A stretch of 64,000 nucleotides of DNA from Pyrenochaeta sp. MPI-SDFR-AT-0127. Taxonomy: Eukaryota > Ascomycota > Dothideomycetes > Pleosporales > Cucurbitariaceae. Where the stretch lies: NCBI GenBank assembly GCA_020747015.1, contig JAGTJM010000005.1, positions 186,001-250,000 of the forward strand, in the 5' to 3' direction. Numbering within the stretch: the stretch's first letter is position 1; each line of letters starts with the position of its first letter. This document shows, in pieces, positions 12,893 through 23,026 of the stretch. The notes under the pieces were generated by a model, which saw nothing but the letters and a program-made list of their open reading frames with translations, made no database searches and was not told the origin of the DNA. The position numbers were made by a program, and so were the translations under genes.

Positions 12893-14042
12893 TCATGCAA
12901 AATCGTTGCGATTAGGTAACTCGAATGTCTCCAATCCTTGAGATTCTATCGTGATTGCACCTATAGTAGTTGCACTTCTCTTGCTTCCGGTGCGCTCGAC
13001 GCTCTCGACTCTCCCAACGGCTACGACCAGTGGCGGCCCAGCCCTACTCCTATACATAAAAGTCGATAAATACCAAACGGAACCCCTTTGCAGCTTGATA
13101 CCTAGATAACCTAAGCAGCTCGCTACCATGTTCTTCAAATACGGTGAGCAAGCCGCAATAATACCAATGGCTTCCTCAATCCTTACTAACAGCGTTATAA
13201 TGATCACGATCCTTAGACTGTCGCCCTGCAAATCGTATAGATGCATATATACAATCTTGACTATGGCAGCTGCACTGGCAAATGTACCTAGGCTCATGAG
13301 ACATCCGAGGAGTATCTTCTCGGATCGATGCCGATGGAGCGTCCGAATAAGGGAGAGGAGCATTCCAGTAAAGAAAATATCACATGCAGCGCCCAGGCCT
13401 ACAGAATTAAGATTAGCAAAACCTCAGAAAAGTCTTCATGCTGGTGACTTACTTGTATGCACGTATCCATACGTTGCCATCTGCTTAGCAGTCCAACATT
13501 GGGCGCTAGGAACCATATCCCACATTGCGCGAATGGGGCGGCACTGCAGCAATTGGCAGATATTGACACCCACCATTGAGACGATCTGGATAGCAACGAT
13601 TGTCCTCAACAAAATTTTCCAACTCCGCGTGTTTTTAAGTCTCAGTAGCATCAGGGCGACCGATACTCGGACGAGAGTCGCTGACCATAATCCTATGATT
13701 ACGACGCCGAAGAGATAGCGGAATACAATGCTTTTGTTCTCGGCAGAGACGTAGTAGTTGTGGCGGCCAAATCCATATCGAGAGGCCTGGCAAACGAGCG
13801 CGAATTCTGTTAGTGAGATGGCCTAAGATGTTAGCTTCGCTCTAAGATTTGCAAGATTCTTGCTTTTCTTTACTTACCACAGCCACTGTAATAACGTAAT
13901 CCTCGAGTGATAGGTTCCGGAACCGAACGTAGATACGAAGGCCATAAATAGTGACCGCTACAAAAAGTAGGGCACCACTTGTTATATTAACCAACGGCCC
14001 GATAGTCGTGTTTCCATATGGAGGAAGAATTAGGTCAACCAT
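12893..14042 (-). CDS. Fungal rhodopsin-family integral membrane protein
   Basis: Exons 13878-14042, 13453-13822 and 12893-13398 join to 346 aa; introns are 55 and 54 bp, both with GTAAGT donors. I chose the ATG at 14042 (MVDLILPPYGNTTIG), which gives a short glycosylatable N-terminus before the first membrane helix. The hydrophobic segments fit a seven-helix fungal rhodopsin-domain protein (PTH11/SAT-like group). Family-typical elements include RFRNLSLEDYV after helix 1, YGFGRHNYY, a central LLQCRPIRAMWD segment and an ACDIFF stretch at the exon 3 start. The family is large, fungal-only and mostly uncharacterised, with roles proposed in surface sensing. No retinal-binding lysine can be assigned. 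It lies head-to-tail behind the HET gene, both on the minus strand. Confidence 0.85.
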
Positions 14043-14835
14043 CGTACATGATAGATCCTTGGTAAGTGCCAAAGCATTGGAATCGCAAGCTGAGAAATGT
14101 GAGAAGACCGAATAATATCGAAAATGGACAGGAAAAGTAGCTGTGACAATCAATTATGTTGAATTCACGACACCGATCAGCGTATGATGGTGGTGCGAAC
14201 ATCAAAAGTAATGCTTCTCACAGTGATGTTGTGGCTGGCCAATTGGTTTCCTACCTGCAAGCCATATGCGCGCAGGAGGAACCAAGACATTTCTTTACCT
14301 ATCAAAACCGAAAGATCGAGATGAATGGCGCTGTATAACGTAATAAAGGGGTAGTAAATCAAATGTTGTTGCACGAGCCAGGGGGGCTGCAGCTCTAAAA
14401 TGACTCGCTTGTATCGGGGAAGCGGGTGCGGATCGAGGAAGCGGGTGCAGAGTTGTCTACTACCGAGGTTAACCCTGCAGCCAATGACTCAGTGCATGAT
14501 GAACGTGGACGGCAGGCTCTATCTCCTTCAAGTCAAAATTTAGAGCCAGTTTCAAAGGGACCAGAGCTCGTCAACCTGCGGGCTGTTGCGCTAAGCCTAT
14601 TTTAGTAGAGTAGCCACGGGACTCGAAGAGGAACGGAGAAAATAGAGTTGAACAGCAAGCAGAGCAGCATTATCAATTCAGTGTACATAGTAGTCAAAAA
14701 GGGGTAGTTGAAGTATGGCAAGATAGAAGAGCTGTCAGGTACTAGCTTCGAGAGATACTAAGTAGTAGAACTAGGATAATATAGCCTAAGTAATGAATGG
14801 AATTCATCAAGCACTATTCTAGATCTTGCGAAACA
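14043..14835. other. Spacer between rhodopsin-like and HET genes
   Basis: There is no supported gene. It holds a short imperfect tandem copy of GAAGCGGGTGCG around 14417-14450 and otherwise ordinary sequence. It must contain the HET gene 3' end and the promoter of the membrane-protein gene. Confidence 0.5.
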
Positions 14836-17800
14836 TCATATTATGTAAACTTCTTCTGGTTGCTTTCCTTGCTTCTCCATCTCATCAGCCAGCCCTCCAT
14901 CCATAGCCCCAACAAGATAACACTCCCCTGCCAACACATAGATCTTCCGCATGCCCACATCCTTAATCATCATCTCTCTCAAATATTTTACCGTAAATGG
15001 CGTCTTGGCCCCCATGAAAATCATTACTTCGTCATCCGCACTCGCATCCGCCGTCATACCTACATGTCCAGAATCCAATTCAACAAATCTCCGGAGAAAT
15101 CCGACTGATCGAATCGCGCGATCAGCTTCGGAAACCCGTTCATATGATTCCTGTGAAGTGAAGTCCTTGAGCAGAGGGTGTATAGAACCCGTTACCGCAG
15201 GTTTGTTTGTATGCATCCACTTTCGCCAGAGTTTAACGGACTCAACATCCTCTACGGTCGTGCGGCGGAACATTGTCGCGTTTCCGAAACGGCTGGCTGA
15301 TGATGTTGAAGCTGAGGTAAAGAATGTGTCGCCGCATATAGCGCGGCATATCGCGTCATAACGGGTCCCTCCTGCTACGTATGGTCGTTTAAGACTTTTC
15401 GTTGGATGAAGCGGGAGAGGGAATTCCTGGTTTGTGTCGATCCCCATACTCTGGTGTATAGTAAAAGGCATCATATACTTCATTGAATTGCCCTCATAAT
15501 TTTTAACTTTCCCAATGCGATAAGCCGAGACTGTGAGGACAGCTGAGGATGTAAGGATGTGCGGACAGGCTGTGAATAGAGGTTTTGGGAGGAGCGCCGG
15601 ACGGCCACCACAGGCATTAAAGACAAGAGCTCGGTTGATCCGTTCTGCGACAGGTCTCTCGTAGTCTCTATCGCTTATTTTAGTCCAATCTGGCGCCCAA
15701 GAGGAGAGGTTCCATGTGACAGGTGGTTTCCCTCCTTGTTGAATAGTCGCAATGTCATCGTAGAATTGGGCTTTCTCCAAAATCCTCTCTGCTTTGAAGG
15801 TAAGACACTCAAGAGTATTCGTAGCTACGATTGAGCAAAGAGCAACTTCCTCAAACAGCCTCCTAACGCTGATGCTGTAATTTGGGGAAATAGGCTCGCT
15901 CCTTCCCCATTCTCGCACAAGACCTAGTAGCCCGTAAATCTTGTCGCGAGGATTAGTTGCGTCCTTAGGATAGTAAAATCGAAGAAGCGTTATTAGCGTT
16001 GTCATCGCTCGTTCTTGCCAAAGCCGACCACTTTCAGCAATTGTTAATACTTTCTGCCGATAGTCATTTAAAGCTGTGGATTGTTCTGGGCTAAATGATA
16101 GAAAATCTTTACAACATGTTGATATGTGACGCTCAAGATTCTCAGCTGCGTCAATATACATCTGGAAAGGAGCGGTGAAACGGCCATATAGGACTGTAAC
16201 CTTTGGGGGAAGAATAACTTCTTGAACGCACCATATTCGATTCCACTGAAGCACGTTAATATTTCATGAGAGTGGAAATATCCTCAATGAAATGGACAGG
16301 GAAGCAGAAAGCTGAAAGAGGGGGGAGATGAATCATGCGTACCCATGCTTGCGCGGCTATGCTCTTGAAGGCATTTAGGCATTCTGTCTGTATATTGGTA
16401 TTCGCTAATAGCGAAATATCCCTCAAATGAACATCACCGGCTAAGAGGCGCGTGAAACACATTGCCAGCATAAATGTATTTGGGGTTCGTTCGTCAGGCA
16501 GATCCGGGTAGGAGTCTGCATATGCCTGTCCATATTTCAGGATCGTATTGACCTTCATTATGTCCGAAGGGGTTGTCTCCCAGTCAAATAACGTTGCGTC
16601 CCAGGTTTCATCCTGAAGTTGCTGAGACATAGTCTGCTGATGTGTTTGAGGCTCGCCAAGATAGACAATAACCTCCATTGGGCTCTCGAAAATGTATCGC
16701 ATTAGCTGTACCTGATACATTCGTTCAATTATGTCAGTTTGGTTTATACATATTGCATCTATCCATATCGGTATCTCTGTATCAAAAGCGCGAAGTCGTT
16801 GGAGCGCGCGCTTAAGGTTTCTGGTTACTTCGAATCGATGCCCGTTGAGCCTAATGGGTAGAGTGTCATTTGCAGCTCCCCAAGTGTATGATAGAGCCCT
16901 ATATAACGACCTGTCGTCTAATGATACTACAGACAATTCGCAGCCGATGTCGTAGTCTGGATCAGCGTCGGCAAGGATCCGTACGATACGGATTTCGTTC
17001 TTGGTAGTATCGAGGGGTTTGTATATCTTGGCATGTATGCTTCCTAGGAAATATTAGAGGCAGTTTATATCAAAATTCCGTGCAGCATTACCATTCAAAG
17101 GATTTTGGCTCGGGAGGACAATTTTTGAAGTCCTAACCTCGGACGAGCCTCTGTTACTCGATATTGCATTTGATTGCAGAATATTAGAACCACGAATAGG
17201 TCCATATGAAGATAGATGTTCTAATTTCCTAGTCTCCTTCGCTTCTTCTAAGTCAGTGGATCCTTGGGAGAGAGAACAAAGATTTGAGACGTCTTCGCCT
17301 CCTTGGGTATCGCGGAAGTATTCAGTGGAAGACGTGCTATATTGATTGATCGGTTCTTCTTCCGTACCTGCCAGCGGCTCATAAAGATCTAGCAACCAGC
17401 CTTGTTCCTGCATAGGAAAGTCGTTCGATTTCTCTGAAGTGGTTCCAGGCAGATTATTCACTTCGTCCGCAAACTCTGAGTCGTCATGATCATCAAGCAA
17501 AGATCTATAACCCAAAATCCATGTTTGTTCTTCTTGAGTCTCACTTGAGGCTTCTCCGATAGTACAATTAGCGTCAGAGGGTTCGTTTTTGGCTACGCCC
17601 GTATCCCCGACGAATGCATGTTCAGATTCACGAACCAACGGATTTCCTCGATTCCACTTCTGCTTCTCCAGACTTTCAGTCTTGTCCGATTCCAAAAACT
17701 TCTCGAGAATCACTTTCACATTCTGATCAATGTGGTTGATCAGGGTCCACGTCTCTGTCGAGCTAGGTTGATTCAGAATCTTGTCTGTGAAGTCCAAGAT

Positions 17801-17962
17801 GCTAAATGAAAATTGGAGGAAAGTTTCGCTTGGAATTGTTTCAGCGCCCTGAGCAATATGCCGGTGGAGATTTTCGATGTCCAGCCTTATAGAACTTGCA
17901 TGTTGCGGAATCGATGAATTGGGACCTTGAAGTCCAACAGAGGGCCAGCCGGAGTTGGCCAT
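14836..17962 (-). CDS. HET-domain (heterokaryon incompatibility type) protein
   Basis: Exons 17092-17962, 16343-17043 and 14836-16245 join in frame to 993 aa; introns are 48 and 97 bp. The ATG at 17962 is the first true ATG of the long first exon. The HET domain starts near residue 338 with YRALSYTWG, continues through IPIWIDAICINQ, and ends across the second splice with WNRIWCVQEV. The two halves only match the family when joined there. Residues 1-290 are an acidic, low-complexity extension without a recognised domain. The part after the HET block contains the family-typical KIYGLLGL and a late DEVMIFMGAKTPF region. HET proteins act in non-self recognition and cell death when incompatible strains fuse. 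The partner recognised here cannot be inferred. Confidence 0.9.
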
Positions 17963-18721
17963 ACTAGGAAATAAGTTGTCTTTTTTGTCGTGAAGAAAAG
18001 TGTGCACCAGAGAATGAAAATTGTTGATATTTAAGGAAATTTTTAGCCTGAAACATGCAACAGGGGTAAGGGCGGAGCTCGGATTACTTGAGGAAATAAA
18101 TACGAAGAAGCTACCCTTGCTGCTTACTACTTAGCCCAAGTAAGAGATATACATCCTGTAGATATCGAAATCTCCTCTGGAGTATTAGAATAAACCCCGA
18201 CTATCTATGCTAGAGAAATGGTGTATCTGTGAAGAAGAAGTAATAATTGAACCATCGCTGGCTAGGAAAGGAATTTGACCTATTCTGCTATCTTCGGCAG
18301 CATCGTGACTAGACTTGAGAGTAAATGCAAAGGATGTTGTCGTCATTAATGTTGGTTGATACTGTCATAATTGCCTCTCGTCACATGACCGTAACCCTGA
18401 TAATAGCGACACTTTGAATAGTACTGTTTGTGCACTTTGGATTGCAGCAGAATGTAGAGGTGCATACAGGTAACCCCACCACGGTTAAACTTCGGCCGAC
18501 CAAGGAAAATTTCGGGTGCCAAAGCGCGTTGGTGGGGTAATAAATTGGTTGGTTGGGTTAGTAATCAGTTAGTGGGGTTATATATTATATAGTCCTACAC
18601 GTTTAGAGGTTAGCTATAAATACTCTCCTTAGTAGAAAATATAAATATAGGTAGGTACTTAGTAACATATTTATAACCTCTTACTAATAGCTTTAGATAT
18701 CTACCGTCCTAACTATTAAAA
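17963..18721. other. HET upstream region grading into AT-rich DNA
   Basis: 17963-18470 is ordinary upstream DNA. 18475-18600 contains GGTGGGGTTA-like short repeats in both orientations, perhaps the end of an old element. From about 18600 the sequence becomes TA-rich, and the retrotransposon is inserted there. Confidence 0.5.
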
Positions 18722-19007
18722 TGTTAGGACGGTGCCTATACTCCGATAGGTCCTATCCTGGAGGCATATGTTTATAGAGGGGCACTTTTGAGATAATAGA
18801 GGATAATAGGATCAGATTGTAGTCAAGACGAATCGCTACCCTCTGGTAGGATTCGGAAGGGGCATAAGTACCCCTTTACCCCGCATATGGGCCATAATGG
18901 CCCGAGGTCCGACAATCTGGCCGGATATGGCCTGAACTGGCCCTGTCCCAGCCTATCGCGGGCAAAATACAGCCCGCGCTGATTCCGTCAAGGCAGCTCG
19001 CCTGACA
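18722..19007 (-). repeat. 3' LTR of the Ty3 element
   Basis: This is a 286-bp terminal repeat, identical to 29109-29394 except for two transitions: one in the GGCCGGATATGG segment and one in CAGCTCGCC. On the plus strand it opens TGTTAGGACGG and closes GCCTGACA. It contains a phased run of 10-bp GGCC-bearing units from about 18881 to 18970. Confidence 0.95.
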
Positions 19008-19021
19008 ATATCCCCCCTCTT
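19008..19021 (-). promoter_or_regulatory. Polypurine tract of the Ty3 element
   Basis: On the minus strand AAGAGGGGGGATAT lies directly before the TG of the 3' LTR, the expected place and composition for the plus-strand DNA synthesis primer. Confidence 0.75.
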
Positions 19022-19510
19022 GGATTAAGACGTCCTCGTCTTGCCCCAAGGTGTACAGACGTCCCACCGAGCCTTACTATACCAGGGTTTAACCGAAAAC
19101 TCCAGAAGACAGGCGATAACGCCTGCAATCAGCCTATAATAAGCTAATTTGGGCCAATACTCCCCGAGACGTGTACGAGGTTTACAGAAAAACAAGGTGA
19201 AAGAGGCTTTTTTCTCACATTCACCGTGATTTCCAGGTAAGAGAGCACTAGCGCCGTTCTAGCGAGCTCGGACCCCAACTTAAAATAAGCCTCCTCGGTC
19301 CATCCTTCCTTTCCTCCACTTCAAAAAAGGCCCTAATTTGGCCCATTCTTGGTAAGTCTTGAACTCCTTCTTTTGAGCCAGTTTCCCTTATTCTACTCCT
19401 TGTTTAAGCCAATTTGTGCCATTATGGCACAGTATGGCATGGTTTGACCCAGTCTGGGGCGGTTTCCCCCAAACGAGCAGGAATCAAGGCTGACTGACCC
19501 AACTTAGAGT

Positions 19511-19609
19511 CAATACGCGACATTTGCCCACATTTCGACCCAATCTCACCTACTTTGCCTACTTTCGAGCCGAATTGCGCCAATTCGACCCATTTCGGCT
19601 TAATTCACC
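19511..19609 (+). repeat. Phased 10-bp repeat in the antisense gene leader
   Basis: Ten consecutive decamers of the form (C)AATTTCGCCC follow one another without slippage and end at the ATG of the antisense gene. Examples are CATTTGCCCA, CATTTCGACC, CAATTCGACC and CATTTCGGCT. The same 10-bp phase is seen in the LTR and in other spacers of the element. Confidence 0.75.
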
Positions 19610-20670
19610 ATGAAGTCCGACAAGCAGCGCCGCAAGGAGGCCTTCGCGTCCGGTGGAGGCAAGACGACCGACTTTCCGTGCATTCGCTGCATTACGGCCT
19701 GGGCTGAGGACAATTCGGATACTGGCTGTCTTTTTCTGGGTGGAGATCAGGGCTGGAGCTATCATTACGCCGGAGAACTGAAGTATCGCGTCTGTGAGCG
19801 TTGCCACGACCACAATTCCTCCGATTGCTTCGCGGTAAGTCCCTTTTTAACCCTGAAAAGGGTCAAAATAAGCCATTATGGGGCATATTGGCTAATATTG
19901 GCCCAAGGTGCCCAGTGATGAGAACCTTCAGCTCCTTTTGGCCCGCGTTTCCTTCTTACGCCAGCGATCGCTTCTGCCCCCCTTCGCTGTCCCCAAACCT
20001 AAGGGAGACGGCATGTATTCCGAGGAGCAGGGCCAAATCAAGATCGATAAGGCCGCCGCCGAGCTTGTGGAGGTCTCCAACGACCTTATTGCCGCTATTC
20101 GCCGGTATGTCCCCCTTCTGGGCTGATATTGCTGATTCTGGCTCATTCTGACCTGTTTTAGCGTCTATCACCCTTATTCCAATGCTTGCACCTTTCATAG
20201 TGGAGAATTGACCGATCCCGCTAAGGTTGCTACCCCTGTGTTCTCCAAGGGTCGTCAGCGTGGCAAGGATGCCCAAATTGCAAAGGAGATGGCTCGCAAG
20301 CGCAAGCTTGAGGAGGGTCCTGGGGATGATTCGGCCTTCAGTCCCTCTAAGACCGTAAGTTTGCCCAGATAGGCCCATATTGGCTCAAAATGGCCTAAAC
20401 TGACCCAATTGTACCTAGATGAGGAAGAATGTTCGTGTCGCCGTCTCGAAGGCCCCGATGACCGCCGCCCAGGTCAAAGATCACCAGAAGGCGGTTGCTG
20501 CAGCCAATCTTCTGCTTGAAGATTCCAAGAAGCAGCTTGTTCGGGCTGAAAAGAAGCTGCCGAAGCTCAGGTCGCCCAAATCCATCCAGGCCGCGAACGA
20601 GGAGGTCGTTCGTCTCAAAGAGTTGGTCCGCGTGGCCCAAGCTGACGTGGATCGCCTCCTAAAGGGTTGA
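19610..20670 (+). CDS. Antisense, four-exon gene inside the retrotransposon; Cys-rich protein
   Basis: Exons 19610-19834, 19908-20104, 20162-20354 and 20419-20670 join in frame to 288 aa. Introns are 73, 57 and 64 bp, each with a canonical GTAAGT or GTATGT donor and a YAG/AAG acceptor. Exon 1 carries two Cys pairs plus single Cys (PCIRC, later VCERC and DC) spaced like a metal-binding knuckle. Exons 3-4 are Lys/Arg/Glu-rich, and exon 4 is predicted helical, possibly coiled-coil. No known domain is recognised. It lies between pol and the 3' LTR, on the strand opposite gag-pol. Exons are GC-rich and free of stops, while the introns are made of the element's 10-bp repeat. Antisense extra ORFs are known in some plant Ty3 elements; function here is unknown. 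An alternative is a captured host gene. Confidence 0.75.
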
Positions 20671-20880
20671 TTCAGGACGTTTCGGGGACTTTTGGCCCAT
20701 TATGGCCCAAAGTCACCAAAACAAACATGATGGAGGGGAATTAATGAAAAGTCATAGTCTTAAGGAGACTTCGAGGGTTCGGTATCGGTTTTTCGGGTAG
20801 TTTTTGCTTTTATACCCCGGTTTGCTGCCCACAGAGGCTTTCATTTGCCTTCGTGGCACAATCATGCATTTCCGGCACTA

Positions 20881-21000
20881 TTAGTGCCATATTGGCTTCT
20901 TCTGGGCCAACTGGGTCCATACGATTCCATATAGGGCCAGTTTCAATGAATTCGTCACAAAAGGTCCCATTTTGCCCCATATTGGCTCGTATTGCCTAGA
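20881..21000. repeat. Twelve phased degenerate decamers
   Basis: For 120 bp a GCC- or CCCAT-bearing unit recurs every 10 bases: TTAGTGCCAT, ATTGGCTTCT, TCTGGGCCAA, CTGGGTCCAT and so on to ATTGCCTAGA. There is no coding frame. It sits between the antisense gene and the end of pol. Confidence 0.75.
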
Positions 21001-21153
21001 AACTTTGTGTTCCTATGCAGGTCTCTTGTTCTCTCCTGCCTTCAGCGCCGTTAAACACCTTATTCTTAGAAAAAAACCCTTTGGGAAAAAATTATAAGGT
21101 GAAGGTAGCTGGATCTTGTTTGCAGGATGCTCTCGCGCTGCCTATCCCCCTCT

Positions 21154-22673
21154 CTATGATCGTCGTCCGCGACGATCTGGGATAAATTGGGTCGAATTGC
21201 GACGTTTTGTGCCAGTTTGGGGTCTTATGGCCCTATTTGTCCTTTTCCAGAACGCTTTTAACGTATTTCCGGAGATATTGGCTGCCACCTCCCAAGTGTT
21301 CTCACTATCGGGGTAATTTCTCCATTTGATGAGATATTCCCACTGGCCTGTTTCGTTACGCCTTCTTTCGACTATCTTCTCTACCTCGTAGACATTATCT
21401 CCATTTTCTTGGAGAGTATCTACTGGGGGATCCTCAGGGTGTTGTAATAGTCCCCTTTTCTCATAAGGATCCAGTAGTGAGGCGTGGAATACTGGGTGAA
21501 TCCCTTTTAGGCCAGGATGGTCTACTTTGTACGCAGAAGGGCCAATTTGGGCTATTATTGTTCCGGGCCCTGAGTATTTCCAATCAAGCTTCTTCTTTGG
21601 TCTTGAAGACTTGATATTCTTATTGGAGACTAGTACTTTGTCTCCGATTTTGAAATTAACTGGTAGTCTCTTTTTATCAGCGTACCTCTTCTGGTATTCA
21701 TTGGCAGCTTCTATTTCTTTCTGGCATTTCTTTTGGATATTTAGGATATGAGCCGCAATACTCCGTCCAAGGGGTGATTCCCCCCCTTCTTGGGATAATT
21801 CGGGCCATTCCGGCCCAATGGGGTCCATGCCGTAGTTTGCACGGAAAGGAGTGTCCTTTATGGTAGAATGTACGCTATCGTTGTAGGCAAATTCTCCAAC
21901 TGACAGCCACATGGCCCAATCGTCCTGTTCAAGGTTACAGTAGCACCGAAGGTACTGTTCCAGGGTCTGATTCTGCCTTTCAGTCTGACCGTAGTTTGAG
22001 GATGGTAAGCAGACGTTAATACCCTCTTAGAGTTAAGATAGTAGTTAAACGTCTTCCAGTGCTTAGAACTCATCAAAGGCCCCCTATCTGAGATAATTGT
22101 GTGTGGCGCCCCGTGAAGTCTTACAACTTCGCGCAACCAGGCCTGGGCTAGGTCTTTTCCGTCCCAATCGCCCCTCGCGGGGACGTAATGGGCCATTTTG
22201 GTCAATTTGTCCACAATAACTAGTATTGAGTCGTAAACTTGGCCTTGGAACCTGCTTGGAGGCAATTCTGTGATAAAGTCCATTGTAACTACTTCCCATG
22301 CTCTGCTCGGAGCTGGAAGCGGGCTTAACAGTCCATAAGGCTTGTGCTTGGCAGCAACTGACTTTCTACAGTGTAGACAGTCATTGCAATAGGCTGAGAC
22401 GTCTTTTGACATTCCTGGCCAGGCATATCGTCGCGACAGCTTTTCGAGCGTCCTTCTTGCGCCAAAGTGGCCTGCCATTGGGTCATCATGACACTCTGCT
22501 AGTGCTTTCTCCTTTTCTTGGTCTGTTTTCAGGAGTCTTGGGTGAGAACGGGCCGTTACAGCCTCGTCTGACCCTTTTTGTCCTGATTCTCCTTCAGTTT
22601 CCTCTGAAGTGGACGTATCTGGGTCTTCTACTTCGCTTAGGCTTTCCCCGTTCTGTCTTTGCTGATTTAGGGT
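21154..22673 (-). pseudogene. Integrase plus chromodomain part of pol (frameshifted)
   Basis: On the minus strand the frame continues from RNase H across the hAT insertion. It shows the His/Cys zinc finger (H-x-H ... CNDCLHC near 22390) and the core with VTMDFITELP and ISDRGPL. Near 22005 the frame shifts by one base after SAYHPQT; the remainder (EFAYNDSVHSTIKDTPF, then a GPFK-like KIGDKVLVSNK region) is in another frame to the stop at 21154. Residues about 21290-21415 encode a chromodomain (VYEVEKIVERR, YLIKWRNYP, NTWE), used by chromoviruses to target marked chromatin. This copy's integrase is broken by the frameshift and by the hAT element. Confidence 0.9.
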
Positions 22674-22681
22674 GTCTTCGG
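22674..22681. repeat. Left 8-bp target duplication of hAT
   Basis: GTCTTCGG lies directly outside the left hAT end and is repeated at 25529-25536 outside the right end. Eight-base duplications are diagnostic of hAT insertion. Confidence 0.95.
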
Positions 22682-22808
22682 CAGTGTGAGGAATGGATGG
22701 ATCTGAATTGGATGTGTTTGGAAAAGCCATCCAAATCTCGGTTATCCAGATGCAGAATGGATATCCAAATCCATCCATTTCAAGGCATCGGTATAGTACG
22801 TTGCCTCC

Positions 22809-22868
22809 AATATCACATCCACTATCACATTCAATATCACATCTAATATTATATTTAATATTGTATGC
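22809..22868. repeat. 12-bp tandem repeat in the hAT left end
   Basis: There are five adjoining 12-bp units (AATATCACATCC, ACTATCACATTC, AATATCACATCT, then two more diverged). They lie between the terminal repeat and the transposase gene, where hAT elements often carry transposase-binding motifs. Confidence 0.7.
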
Positions 22869-23026
22869 AGGGGCTTAGGGGCTATCACATTTAATAATAC
22901 TATCACTATATCTATAGACACCACCGCGGACCCATTATATCTTATACTATTATCCTTTTTCTATATAACTTTCCGTACTATACGTACAAACTCTCTAAAC
23001 TTCTATATTAAAAAGGGTTCTATATT

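Noticed and set aside
14836..16254. Stand-alone 472-aa gene
   Set aside because: It begins in the middle of the HET domain; the 16246-16342 intron links it to the preceding exon.
17054..18007. Separate 317-aa protein upstream of the HET frames
   Set aside because: The leading codon is GTG, and a good donor at 17091 with an acceptor at 17044 joins it in frame to the HET region, so it is the first exon.
19928..20640. Minus-strand frames in the Ty3 3' region
   Set aside because: They oppose the spliced antisense gene, have no domain and are crossed by its intron repeats.
22298..22846. 182-aa plus-strand frame
   Set aside because: Shadow of the integrase on the other strand; it also crosses the hAT end.
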